A DNA stretch of 64,000 nt from Paenibacillus sp. (GCA_031180825.1 JAPSLM010000006.1:235516-299515), one strand, 5' to 3'; numbered from the stretch's first letter, positions 27,345-35,832 are shown. A program made the numbers and translations. Notes: generated from the letters alone by a model not told the origin.

Positions 27345-28672
27345 TAATAGGTTGAGAAAATATATTGCATTGCATTATCAGTCCCATGAAATAGATCTTC
27401 AATGTCCAAAGCTAGAGGTATGTCAGGATACAAAGAAGTCATGTTCTCATTTCCGATAAAATGAAGCTTTCTTGTCGGGTATGAAATCATGAGTTTAGTA
27501 TTTGGCAGAACAAAAGAACCCACGTTACCAAAAGAATCCGGCTTTCCACCAGTTGGTTCCCCAACCAGAATTCCATTCAGTTTATTTTTTAGAGAGATGG
27601 CTGTACTCACCCCAGCCGAAAATGTGCCATTATTGATAATTACGTACACTTTGTAATGGCTGCTTTGATTGAATCGCAATTCTTCAATAAGTGGATCTAG
27701 CAGGTCAGATCTCCCGCCTTCGTTAAATCGAAGATCGAAAACGACCTTTTTAATTTCGCGCTCCCTTAAATCATCCATAATCATATCCGTAATATTGGCA
27801 ATAGTCTTTTCCTTCATTTCCAAGCATCGATTATACTTAAAATATAAAGTATGATTTTTGGATAAATATTCATACCAATAGTTTTCACTTTGATTTCGCA
27901 AAAACAAAGGAACTTCTTCGCCAACTTTACTGAAAAAAACAGTATCTTCGACTTCCGTCCCAGAACTAATTCGAATTTCTTGTACTTCTCCCTGACTATT
28001 TTGGAACATAAAACGATTCTCGCGATTACCTTGATTAAGGCCAAGTCCGTACATAAGATCAAGATTCTTAAGATATTTAGGGAACTGATATGAAACCCAG
28101 TATTCATTTTCATGCGGAATGATATCGCGATACCTTTCCTTAACTGATGCGATAGGATATTCATTAATTTCTATTAACCTTTGACCAATTAAAAAGCGAA
28201 ACTCAGGAGTTGAGCTAATAACATAAATTCCACTAGAAAAATTAAACAAAGAAAAGGGAAGCATCGAAGTCGATGTCGTTTGCTGCACTGTTGTATGAGA
28301 ATCTCCAACTAAAGCCACTAGTTCCATTATTTTAACCATTACCTGAGATGCAGTTAACTTCGGAATTTGTGTTCTAACTTCCTTAACTTTGTCATAGAAT
28401 TGTTCTTTAGGAATTTTGAAAAATGCATTTGCATGTCTAGAATCTAGTTCATGGGAGAGAACATACAAATCTTCTTCCCACTTCATTATCTGGAGTCTTT
28501 TTTCATGATCCAAGGAACTGCTGCTAGAAGTAATTACGAAGAGTAATACAACTAAAAATAATTTATGAAAATATTGGCCCATCGTAGTAATAACGTGCTC
28601 GCTTTTAGATTGACCTCGTTTTTTGAAAAAGCATGAATACCACCTCTTTTTAGCTAGTATGCTCTTCATCAT
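27344..28672 (-). CDS. S41 family (C-terminal processing-like) peptidase
   Basis: A 442-residue protein with an N-terminal basic segment and a hydrophobic helix (LFLVVLLFVITSSSS, about residues 38-52) that acts as signal or anchor. The C-terminal half has the S41 core: KVVFDLRFNEGG, YVIINNGTFSAGVSTAISLK with the nucleophile region TFSAG, and VGEPTGGKPDSFGNVG. The PDZ domain of classical CtpA is not obvious. Codon use is strongly AT-rich, unlike neighbours. An IS abuts the stop codon, which uses the first IS base, but reconstruction without the IS also gives a stop. The start is uncertain because no ribosome site is seen; an ATG at 28582 would begin directly before the helix. Substrate unknown. 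Confidence 0.8.
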   Translation of the reverse strand: MMKSILAKKRWYSCFFKKRGQSKSEHVITTMGQYFHKLFLVVLLFVITSSSSSLDHEKRLQIMKWEEDLYVLSHELDSRHANAFFKIPKEQFYDKVKEVRTQIPKLTASQVMVKIMELVALVGDSHTTVQQTTSTSMLPFSLFNFSSGIYVISSTPEFRFLIGQRLIEINEYPIASVKERYRDIIPHENEYWVSYQFPKYLKNLDLMYGLGLNQGNRENRFMFQNSQGEVQEIRISSGTEVEDTVFFSKVGEEVPLFLRNQSENYWYEYLSKNHTLYFKYNRCLEMKEKTIANITDMIMDDLREREIKKVVFDLRFNEGGRSDLLDPLIEELRFNQSSHYKVYVIINNGTFSAGVSTAISLKNKLNGILVGEPTGGKPDSFGNVGSFVLPNTKLMISYPTRKLHFIGNENMTSLYPDIPLALDIEDLFHGTDNAMQYIFSTY

Positions 28673-28738
28673 ATCTATTATATTTACATATTATATCCTA
28701 AATTACAACTTTTTCAATAATATTTATATTACACCATC

Positions 28739-28787
28739 ATGATACACTGTCTTTTTTTTACACACCGACTTCAAGAAAGCAGTCAAC
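28739..28787 (+). repeat. 49-bp direct repeat, right copy
   Basis: Second copy of the repeat at 26425-26473. It lies 70 bases before the start of the sensor-activator gene, just upstream of its promoter. Confidence 0.95.
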
Positions 28788-28793
28788 TCCGAG

Positions 28794-28821
28794 TTTCAAA
28801 CGGTTTCATTTTTGTTATAAT
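28794..28821 (+). promoter_or_regulatory. Promoter of the AmiC-sigma-54 activator gene
   Basis: TTTCAA and a perfect TATAAT are 16 bases apart, 35 bases before the start codon. An ordinary vegetative-type promoter, so the activator would be made constitutively. Confidence 0.55.
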
Positions 28822-28856
28822 AAAGACACAACCCTACCAAGGAGAGGCGGAGTTCA

Positions 28857-31136
28857 ATGAATACCAGAGTCGGTTTATTGTTTTCATTAACTGGCACAAC
28901 CGCCCTGACGGAACGAGGACAATGCGATGCGGCCATCCTGGCCATCGAGCACTTCAACCAAAAGGAAATGAACGTGGAAGCGATCGTACGGGACATTTGC
29001 TCGGACCCGGCCAAAAGTGCGCTAGAAGCGGAAGCGCTTGCAAAAGACGGCGTAAAAGTGTTCATCGGTTGTTATACTTCGGCTTGCCGGAAAGCCGTTC
29101 TTCCGGTGCTGGAGAACTACGGCTGTCTGCTGGTCTATCCTACCTTGTATGAGGGGCGGGAGTGCCATTCCAACGTTTTTTATACCGGGGAGGTGCCGAA
29201 CCAGCAGGTCCATGTGCTGCTCGATTACTTAACGGAGCACTTCGGGAAACGGGTGTATTGTATCGGCACGGATTATATTTATCCCCGGGAAACGAACCAG
29301 CAGGTCCGAACGTATCTCGCGGAAAAAAACGGCTTGGTCGTCGGCGAAGCCTATGTGCCGTTCGGTCATCAGACCTTCTACGACGTGCTGGAAGACATCA
29401 TGGTAAAGCGGCCCGATGCCATCTTTACAACGCTTGTCGGGCAGAGTATCATCCCGTTTTATCGGGCGTACCGGCGCATGGGCTTGAACCCCGATGACCT
29501 GCCTATCTTCAGTCCGATCACGAAGGAAACGGAAATCGCGGCGATGGGCGCAGACTACGGAGCGGGGCATTACGGCTCGGCCAGCTATTTTCAATCGCTT
29601 CCAAATGAGCACAATCTGCATTTCGTCAGCGCGTTCCACGAGCGCTTCGGCTCGCAGCAGGTCATATCGTCGGTTATGTTCAACACTTATCTGGGCACCA
29701 AAATGGTACTGGACAGTATTCAAGAAACCGGGAGCCTGGATTACCGGGACGTCTTTTACCACCTGAGCGACAAAAAGCTTGAAACCGCTTGCGGGACCGT
29801 GCTCGTCGAGGGCGACCATCATCATCTGTCGAGACCCGTAAAAATCGCAAGAGCGATGCCGGACGGGCAATTCGAGATCGTGTGGGACTCGCAGCGCAAT
29901 ATTGCCCCGAAGCCGTTTAAAGAAAAAAGCCGGGAGCCCGGCCAGCTGAATGAGATCATTCTGGAGTCGTGGGGCCGGATCAGCGATGAAGCGATCGTCG
30001 TCCTGTCGGAGCGGCAGCATATTGTGTACATGAGCAAAAAAGCGGAAGAGCTGACCCGGTTAAAGGAAGGCCAGCTCCTGACGCCCACGCTGCTGCAGCA
30101 AATCCATCACGCGTTCGAGGTGCATCCTTACGGAACAAGCGGTCAGCAAATGCTTTTGCTTAAGCCGAAGCTAAGCGTCCGATCTTCGGCGTCACCCTAT
30201 CAATTCGACCGCATCCAGACCTTAAACCCCGAATACCAATTGGAGCTGGAGGTCGCCAGGCTTGCGGCCCAATCGTGCGCCAACGTGCTGATTACCGGAG
30301 AGACCGGAACGGGAAAAGAAGTGCTGGTTCAGGCGATTCACCGGCAAAGCGAACGCAAGCACGGCCCGCTGGTCGCCGTCAACACCGGCCTGCTGCCCCG
30401 TGAGCTGATCGCGAGCGAGATGTTCGGCTATATCGAAGGAGCGTTCACAGGCGCCAAAAAAGGGGGAGCCATCGGCAAATTCGAAGCGGCGAACGGCGGA
30501 ACCCTTTTTCTCGACGAGATTGGCGACATGCCGCTGGATCTTCAGGTCGTCCTGTTAAGAGCCATCGAGTCGAAGCGAATCATGAGACTCGGCGAAAATA
30601 AAGAACGTGCCGTCAACGTTCGGATTATTGCCGCGACGAACCGGAATCTTCAGGAAGAAATCGCATACAGCGGCTCGTTCCGGTCGGACCTGTTTTACCG
30701 GTTGAACGTCTTGTCGATCACGATTCCTCCGCTTCGCGAGCGCCCGGAGGATGTGGAGCATTTAAGCCGGGAGTTTCTTCGCGAACTTCAATCCGTCCAC
30801 GGCGACGGGCCGGACAGCCTCAGCGGCGAAGCGCTGCAAGCCTTGGTCCAATATCCGTGGCCGGGCAATATCCGCGAATTGCGAAATGTGCTGGAGCGCG
30901 CCTACCTGCTGGCCGGACGGGAACGCTCCCCGATCCGGGCCGAGCATCTGCCGAGAGCGCTTAAAGGATACTGCCAGAGAAAGCCGCGGGCGGCCGAGCC
31001 GCTCAAACAAGCCGAGCGAAGGATGATCGAGCAGGTGCTGAGCGAGACGAAGACCATCACCGAGGCTTCGAGGGTGCTCGGCATTACGCGGAGCACGCTG
31101 TACCGGAAGCTGAAGGAATTTCAAATGGCGCCATAA
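28857..31136 (+). CDS. Amide sensor fused to a sigma-54-dependent activator (AmiC-like / AAA+ / Fis HTH)
   Basis: 759 residues in three parts. Residues 1-360 are a type 1 periplasmic-binding fold like AmiC/UrtA (GLLFSLTGTTALTER, VLPVLENYG, LVYPTLYEG, GTDYIYPRETN) with no signal peptide, so it senses ligand inside the cell. Residues 370-440 look PAS-like. Residues 450-700 are the sigma-54 interaction ATPase: Walker A GETGTGKE (481-488), GAFTGA (528-533), Walker B LFLDEIGD (550-557), arginine region FRSDLFYRL (608-616). Residues 715-755 are a Fis-type helix-turn-helix (TEASRVLGITRSTLYRKL). In Pseudomonas AmiC is a separate protein controlling the antiterminator AmiR; here sensor and activator are one chain. 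The amiE promoter is the obvious target. Confidence 0.93.
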   Translation: MNTRVGLLFSLTGTTALTERGQCDAAILAIEHFNQKEMNVEAIVRDICSDPAKSALEAEALAKDGVKVFIGCYTSACRKAVLPVLENYGCLLVYPTLYEGRECHSNVFYTGEVPNQQVHVLLDYLTEHFGKRVYCIGTDYIYPRETNQQVRTYLAEKNGLVVGEAYVPFGHQTFYDVLEDIMVKRPDAIFTTLVGQSIIPFYRAYRRMGLNPDDLPIFSPITKETEIAAMGADYGAGHYGSASYFQSLPNEHNLHFVSAFHERFGSQQVISSVMFNTYLGTKMVLDSIQETGSLDYRDVFYHLSDKKLETACGTVLVEGDHHHLSRPVKIARAMPDGQFEIVWDSQRNIAPKPFKEKSREPGQLNEIILESWGRISDEAIVVLSERQHIVYMSKKAEELTRLKEGQLLTPTLLQQIHHAFEVHPYGTSGQQMLLLKPKLSVRSSASPYQFDRIQTLNPEYQLELEVARLAAQSCANVLITGETGTGKEVLVQAIHRQSERKHGPLVAVNTGLLPRELIASEMFGYIEGAFTGAKKGGAIGKFEAANGGTLFLDEIGDMPLDLQVVLLRAIESKRIMRLGENKERAVNVRIIAATNRNLQEEIAYSGSFRSDLFYRLNVLSITIPPLRERPEDVEHLSREFLRELQSVHGDGPDSLSGEALQALVQYPWPGNIRELRNVLERAYLLAGRERSPIRAEHLPRALKGYCQRKPRAAEPLKQAERRMIEQVLSETKTITEASRVLGITRSTLYRKLKEFQMAP

Positions 31137-31163
31137 GCCGGTTCCGGTTACGAGCGAACGGAA

Positions 31164-31199
31164 AAGGGCAGGCCCGCTTCGTGCATTGGGTCTGCCCTT
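31164..31199 (-). terminator. Hairpin between convergent activator and methyltransferase genes
   Basis: AAGGGCAGGCCC and GGGTCTGCCCTT form a 12-bp stem. On the minus strand it is followed by TTTTCC, so it mainly serves the methyltransferase gene and may also stop the activator message. Confidence 0.65.
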
Positions 31200-31253
31200 A
31201 GTGCGGCCGGCAAGCGGTCCGCCCGCTTTCTCCGGCTCTTTCGTGCAAGCCCT

Positions 31254-31850
31254 TTATTTTCTCAAAACCAGTTGAATGACATGGGCTAAACCGGTGTGCG
31301 ACTTTCCTTCCACCCGCACTTGTTCGCCGCAAAAGAAATGGATCACCTTGTGGCCTTCGCACCAAGCAAGAATTTCTTTCGGGTCGTAAAGCATCTCAAT
31401 GTCCGGGGGGCCGCCTGTACCATACTTTATTTGTTCCTTGGAGTATACCTCAAGCATCATAATTCCTTCAGGCTTTATCGCATGCTTCATTTTATTAAGC
31501 ACCATAGCCTGACCGTCTTTAGGAAAATGTCCGAATACCATGATGGCGGCATCATATTCCTCGTTCGGCACATGATCCTGCAATAGATTTACTTTTTGGG
31601 TGTGCACGTCAACGGCATGCTTCCGGGCTAATTTTTTCGTTTTTTGCAGACCGCTTTCCGCATTGTCGATGGCAGTCACTTCATGACCTCTTTTGGCCAA
31701 AAAAACGGCATTCCTGCCTTCCCCCTCCGCAAACGCGATAACTTTGCGATATGGTTCCAAGCGAAAGGCTTGCTGCTGAATAAATACGTTAGGCTCTTCC
31801 CCATAAAAATATTCCTCCGAGCTAAAACGCTCATGCCATATGTTTTCCAT
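31254..31850 (-). CDS. SAM-dependent methyltransferase (class I, TehB-like)
   Basis: A 198-residue protein with a short class I methyltransferase fold: motif I degenerate as [16 protein letters not shown], motif II VTAIDNAESGLQKTKKLA, then YDAAIMVFGHFP and IKPEGIMMLEVYS. The EEYFYGEEPNVFI N-terminus is typical of small TehB/YjhP-like enzymes. The substrate cannot be told from the sequence. The ATG at 31850 has GGGGAGG nine bases upstream; a GTG two codons earlier is too close. Monocistronic by appearance. Confidence 0.82.
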   Translation of the reverse strand: MENIWHERFSSEEYFYGEEPNVFIQQQAFRLEPYRKVIAFAEGEGRNAVFLAKRGHEVTAIDNAESGLQKTKKLARKHAVDVHTQKVNLLQDHVPNEEYDAAIMVFGHFPKDGQAMVLNKMKHAIKPEGIMMLEVYSKEQIKYGTGGPPDIEMLYDPKEILAWCEGHKVIHFFCGEQVRVEGKSHTGLAHVIQLVLRK

Positions 31851-31950
31851 ACGCACCGGCCTCCCCTATAATAAGGTATTTCCAACCGCAAACATGATGA
31901 TCGGCTTCTCTTTGTTGGATATTAAAGATTCACTATATCTTAAATAAAAC

Positions 31951-32023
31951 AAAAAAAGCAGCGGCGGTGGCAGCGCACAGTTCGCCGTGATTTGTCCATT
32001 TGACCGCCGATTACAGACTTGTT
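31951..32023 (-). ncRNA. Candidate small RNA in a gene-free gap
   Basis: Downstream of a strong promoter the minus strand carries about 75 bases ending in CGGCGGT...ACCGCCG, four further bases and seven T, like a short terminated transcript. The only ORF inside is 19 codons (begins MDKSRRTVRCHRRC, Cys/His/Arg-rich) without a convincing ribosome site. It could be a small RNA, a tiny peptide gene or a leader of the methyltransferase gene. Confidence 0.4.
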
Positions 32024-32029
32024 ATATCC

Positions 32030-32059
32030 ATAATATCTCCAATAGCGATAATATGTCAA
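32030..32059 (-). promoter_or_regulatory. Strong sigma-A-type promoter without a gene
   Basis: TTGACA and TATTAT with an 18-base spacer on the minus strand, close to full consensus, in a 260-base stretch without a protein gene. Confidence 0.55.
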
Positions 32060-32111
32060 GATGGAGCGCAGGACCCCCGTGACGCGCCGATTCCACCGTA
32101 TTTCTGCCGAG

Positions 32112-32150
32112 AAAAATAAGCCGCGGCACCCGATCCGGGGCCGCGGCTCG
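32112..32150 (-). terminator. Terminator after the DUF4352-like gene
   Basis: Minus strand GAGCCGCGGC pairs with GCCGCGGCTT, followed by ATTTTTC, 17 bases after the stop at 32167. Confidence 0.85.
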
Positions 32151-32166
32151 TTGTTGCTGTCTTCGC

Positions 32167-32763
32167 TCAAAGCGTACGAAACTTAAGATTTCTGCAGTCG
32201 ATGGCGAACGAGAAAGCTCTCTTTTCGTTTCCATCCAACGAAAGCTCTACAATCAAGCTCTCTATCTCTTTCCCCGTTAAAGCTTGGCCGCTAATCCAGC
32301 CGTGCCTTTCTTTACCAGGCAGGATTGTCGCTCCCGTGAAGTCCGGATTGCTTTTCGAGGCCTCCACCTTTTCGCTTACTTTGCCTGGGCTCGCAAGGTT
32401 CGACTGTACGGCAAGACGGCTTGGGTCAACCGTAACGGTTTCCTTATCGGTCCCGTTCTTGATCGTGATTTCGAAGTCCGTCGTTTGTGCGGTCCGCCGG
32501 ATGGAACGGACGGTAACCTCCACGCCGTTAGTCGTTTGCGTGACCGGCAATTTCTGCAGTTGAAGCTTCGAGCCGCTTTGCTCCGAACCGTCCTTAGGGG
32601 AAGCGGAATTTTCGTTCCCCCCGGCTGTTCCCGAAGCATAGCCGCTGTCCGTGGAAACGGGATCATCGATATCCTGCGCGGCATGCGGAGTTCCGTTCAT
32701 CAACACGGCTCCTGTGAACATAATCGAACCACAGACAAGTCCGAGCATCCATTTTTTCAACAT
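32167..32763 (-). CDS. Secreted protein of unknown function, DUF4352-like beta domain
   Basis: A 198-residue protein with a signal peptide (LKKWMLGLVCGSIMFTGAVLM, cleavage probably after PHAA), a low-complexity Ser/Gly/Asn-rich linker (about 35-65) and a C-terminal beta-type domain (VEVTVRSIRRTAQTTDFEITIKN-type strand pattern, then LDGNEKRAFSFAID). The end resembles DUF4352/telokin-like extracellular domains. Its ATG lies inside the end of the upstream gene (7-base overlap), so both are coupled. Function not known. Confidence 0.7.
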   Translation of the reverse strand: MLKKWMLGLVCGSIMFTGAVLMNGTPHAAQDIDDPVSTDSGYASGTAGGNENSASPKDGSEQSGSKLQLQKLPVTQTTNGVEVTVRSIRRTAQTTDFEITIKNGTDKETVTVDPSRLAVQSNLASPGKVSEKVEASKSNPDFTGATILPGKERHGWISGQALTGKEIESLIVELSLDGNEKRAFSFAIDCRNLKFRTL

Positions 32764-33071
32764 GACGATTCGTCCTCTCTGATGTCGTTAGACCAGCGTT
32801 CGACGGTCAGCTCCAATCTCGAATCGGCCTCGGCCCGGTAATGGCGCACTATCGGGTTTCCGGCTTGATCCGTTTCCGCCACGCCGTCGGCCCTGCTGAT
32901 TTGATAAACGAACTCGGAATGAAGCGGAAGCTCAAGCCGCTCGGAATATACAGGCGCATCCGGCTGCTTATTTAAAGGAAACCAGGCGTATAACGTGACG
33001 GTTTCCGGCGTATGCGGCGGGACATGAACCATCAAGTCGAGGGTCACCCACTCCTTCAATTCCTTGACCAC
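32757..33071 (-). CDS. Small hypothetical protein, start uncertain
   Basis: About 104 residues from a GTG at 33071, with WVTLDLMVHVPPHTPETVTLY-like beta segments and ADSRLELTVERWSNDIRED at the end. The best ribosome site (GGAGG) is 17 bases away. Coding-like text continues upstream of the GTG (TDFCDGLEAALSIRV) to an in-frame TAA near 33129 without any ATG, GTG or TTG at a good distance, so the 5' end may be lost or use ATA. It is coupled to the secreted protein downstream. No family recognised. Confidence 0.5.
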   Translation of the reverse strand: MVKELKEWVTLDLMVHVPPHTPETVTLYAWFPLNKQPDAPVYSERLELPLHSEFVYQISRADGVAETDQAGNPIVRHYRAEADSRLELTVERWSNDIREDESSC

Positions 33072-33142
33072 GCGGATCGAAAGCGCAGCCTCCAGGCCGT
33101 CACAAAAATCAGTAAGGACTATTTACGGATTCGACCGTTCTC

Positions 33143-34024
33143 TTACCAGCCGCGCTCCTGCATCCGTTCGGCGGCTTGCAGTGCGGCAATTTCAATTCCT
33201 TTCATCGGGGTGCCCAAATTTTTGGATACCTGCGCGATCAAGGAATAGTCCGTGTAATGCGTGGCCGCCGCTACAATCGCCGAGGCGAATTTTTCCGGCG
33301 CGTCGGATTTGAAAATGCCTGATCCGACGAAAACGCCGTCCGCGCCCAAATGCATCATCAGCGCCGCATCCGCCGGGGTCGCCACGCCGCCTGCCGCAAA
33401 ATTGACGACCGGCAGACGGCCGGTCTCGTGAACATGCAGCAGCAGCTCGTAAGGCGCGCCCAAAGCTTTGGCTTCGGCCATCAGCTCGTCCTTGCTCATG
33501 CCCTGCACCTTGCGCATTTGGCCGATCATCATCCGCATGTGCCGCACGGCCTCCACGATATTCCCGGTGCCCGGCTCGCCCTTCGTGCGGATCATCGAAG
33601 CGCCTTCTCCGATTCGGCGCAGCGCCTCGCCCAGATCGCGCGCTCCGCACACAAAAGGCACGGTAAACGCCCGTTTGTCGATGTGGAACAGCTCGTCGGC
33701 CGGCGTCAGCACCTCGCTCTCGTCGATATAGTCGGCCCCGAGCGACTCCAGCACCCGGGCCTCCACATAGTGGCCGATGCGGGCTTTGGCCATCACCGGG
33801 ATCGTCACGGCCTTCATCACTTCCTCGACTACCGTCGGGTCGGCCATCCGGGCCACCCCGCCGGCCGCGCGGATATCCGCCGGCACCCGCTCCAGCGCCA
33901 TGACCGCCGTTGCGCCTGCCGCTTCGGCGATCTTCGCCTGCTCCGCATTCATCACGTCCATGATGACGCCGCCCTTTTGCATCTCGGCCATTCCTCTTTT
34001 TACGCGTGTGGAGCCTGTCTCCAT
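33143..34024 (-). CDS. pdxS: Pyridoxal 5'-phosphate synthase, PdxS subunit
   Basis: A 293-residue (beta/alpha)8 protein almost fully conserved with PdxS/Yaa[78 protein letters not shown] and GVFVGSGIF. It builds PLP from ribose 5-phosphate, glyceraldehyde 3-phosphate and ammonia. Its usual partner, the glutaminase PdxT, normally follows at once; here the gene upstream is a different class I amidotransferase. It lies near two PLP-dependent enzymes. Confidence 0.97.
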   Translation of the reverse strand: METGSTRVKRGMAEMQKGGVIMDVMNAEQAKIAEAAGATAVMALERVPADIRAAGGVARMADPTVVEEVMKAVTIPVMAKARIGHYVEARVLESLGADYIDESEVLTPADELFHIDKRAFTVPFVCGARDLGEALRRIGEGASMIRTKGEPGTGNIVEAVRHMRMMIGQMRKVQGMSKDELMAEAKALGAPYELLLHVHETGRLPVVNFAAGGVATPADAALMMHLGADGVFVGSGIFKSDAPEKFASAIVAAATHYTDYSLIAQVSKNLGTPMKGIEIAALQAAERMQERGW

Positions 34025-34042
34025 CCCGATTCCCCCTGTATT

Positions 34043-34801
34043 CTAGTCTCCGATCGTGCGGTATACCCGTCCCTTGCCGGAAGCGAACGGACCGTGTTCC
34101 GTATCTTTCCAGCGCCTTTCTATCTCATCTAGCAGCGTATACAAAATAGCTTTCGCCGCACCCACCAGCTCCGTGCGGTCCGCCATCTCCTGCGGCTTCT
34201 GCACGAAGGGGCCTTGTATCAGATCGTCCTTGCCGTGCTTAAGCATCCGGCTGATTCCCGCTTCGTCCATCTCCAGGTGAAACTGAAGGCCGACGACCCA
34301 GTCTTCGTAAACGAAGGCCTGATTCGGACAGCCTTTGCTGCTGGCGGTACGCACCGCCCGATCCGGCAGCTCAAACGTATCTCCGTGCCAATGAAACGGG
34401 ACGAACCGGTCGGGAAAGCCCCGGAACAACGGGCTATGCTTCGCCGCCTCGTCCAGCTCGACCGGGAACCAGCCGATCTCCCGGTAGTAGTTCTGGCGGA
34501 CCTTGCCTCCGATCGCCTCCGCCATCAATTGGGCGCCCAGACAGATGCCGAGCAGCGGCTTCTTCTGCCGGATGGCGGCGGCAATCCATGCCTTCTCCGC
34601 GCTGAGCCACGGATAGAGGCGCTCGTCGTTGACGCCCATCGGGCCGCCCAATACGACGGCCATATCAAAGTCGCCGAGCGCGGGGAGCGAAGCCTGCTCG
34701 TATACCTTCGTCCCCGTTACCGTATGGCCCTTCTCCCGCGCCCACGCTTCAATGAGGCCGAGCGTTTCAAACGGCACGTGCTGAATGTAATGAAGCCTCA
34801 C
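34043..34801 (-). CDS. Type 1 glutamine amidotransferase, GMP-synthase-like (not PdxT)
   Basis: A 252-residue class I glutaminase domain with the nucleophile elbow GICLGAQLMAEAIGG, the oxyanion segment VVLGGPMGVND and the catalytic histidine-glutamate pair LQFHLEMDE. The whole length is the amidotransferase domain, of the YwpE/GuaA-like stand-alone type often annotated gamma-glutamyl hydrolase-like. PdxT is about 190 residues with GGESTT and differs. It ends 18 bases before pdxS, so they probably share a message. Its acceptor is unknown. Confidence 0.85.
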   Translation of the reverse strand: MRLHYIQHVPFETLGLIEAWAREKGHTVTGTKVYEQASLPALGDFDMAVVLGGPMGVNDERLYPWLSAEKAWIAAAIRQKKPLLGICLGAQLMAEAIGGKVRQNYYREIGWFPVELDEAAKHSPLFRGFPDRFVPFHWHGDTFELPDRAVRTASSKGCPNQAFVYEDWVVGLQFHLEMDEAGISRMLKHGKDDLIQGPFVQKPQEMADRTELVGAAKAILYTLLDEIERRWKDTEHGPFASGKGRVYRTIGD

Positions 34802-34908
34802 GGAACACTCGCCTACCCTTCCTTTTTCCTATCGAATGCTATATAATGATCGTCAAAATCTATGATTAAATGATGCTTAATCCAAACATCATCCCGGAGG
34901 AATGCCCC

Positions 34909-35805
34909 TTGGAACTCAGACAACTGGAATACTTTATGGCCGTATGCCAAGAGCTGCATTTTACGCGGGCAGCCGATAAGCTCGGTATCGCCCAGCCGTC
35001 GCTCAGCCAGCAAATCCGCACGCTTGAGCATGAAATCGGCTCGCCCCTGTTCGACCGCGTCGGCAAAAAAACGATCATTACCGAAGCCGGCAAAATTTTG
35101 CTCAGCCACAGCTACAGCGTATTCCACGAGCTGTCGCAAGCCCGCGCCGCCATCAGCGAGCTGCAGGGCTTAAAGCGCGGCTCGCTTACCGTCGGGGCGC
35201 TGCTGACGGTCGTCAATTATTTGCTGCCCCCTACCGTCATCTCGTTTCACGAGCGGTATCCGAACGTCAAGCTGTCCGTCCAGGGTCTCCGCACCGGCGA
35301 TATTTACAACGGGCTGCTGCACAACGAACTGGATCTCGGCATTGTCTTCATGCCGATGGAGCATGAGGAGCTGGAAACGATCCCGTTATGCAAGCAGGAG
35401 CTCGCCCTGGCGGCACCGATCGATCATCCCGTCGCGCAGAAGCCGGCCGTAACGCTTGAGGCGCTGCGGGAGACGCCCAGCATTTTGCTGCCGGGCAATT
35501 ATCATCTGCGGCAGCTTCTGGACGAGCGGTGCCGGGCGTTCGACTTTGCCCCGCAGCCGGTGCTGGAGATGACGACGATGGAGTCGATTATCAATATGGT
35601 CGCTCAAGGCGTCGGCGTCACCGTGCTGCCCAAGGCTTACCTCGACTATATCGCCAACCCGCGAATCCGCATTGTGCCGATCGCGAATCCCGCGATCACG
35701 ACGCAGATCGGTGTCGTGTACCGGAAAAATAAATATTTATGCGCGGCAAGCCGGGTCTTTATGGAGCAGCTTATCGCGACGGTCAAAACCCAAAACCCCG
35801 GGTAA
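34909..35805 (+). CDS. LysR family transcriptional regulator
   Basis: A 298-residue LysR protein. Residues 1-60 hold the winged helix (ELRQLEYFMAVCQELHFTRAADKL, PSLSQQIRTLEHEIGSPLFDR) and 90-298 the effector-binding domain (LPPTVISFHERYPNVKL, LDLGIVFMP, GVGVTVLP). The TTG at 34909 has GGAGG eight bases upstream; an ATG at 34870 lacks one. It is divergent from the amidotransferase-pdxS pair with a 107-base shared region, so it may control that pair. The style is that of CynR/CidR-like members. Confidence 0.9.
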   Translation: MELRQLEYFMAVCQELHFTRAADKLGIAQPSLSQQIRTLEHEIGSPLFDRVGKKTIITEAGKILLSHSYSVFHELSQARAAISELQGLKRGSLTVGALLTVVNYLLPPTVISFHERYPNVKLSVQGLRTGDIYNGLLHNELDLGIVFMPMEHEELETIPLCKQELALAAPIDHPVAQKPAVTLEALRETPSILLPGNYHLRQLLDERCRAFDFAPQPVLEMTTMESIINMVAQGVGVTVLPKAYLDYIANPRIRIVPIANPAITTQIGVVYRKNKYLCAASRVFMEQLIATVKTQNPG

Positions 35806-35832
35806 CGGGTCCGTTCGGCCGCCGGCCGGCCT

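Noticed and set aside
34043-34801. PdxT
   Set aside because: Length and motifs fit a GMP-synthase-like amidotransferase; the GGESTT motif of PdxT is absent.
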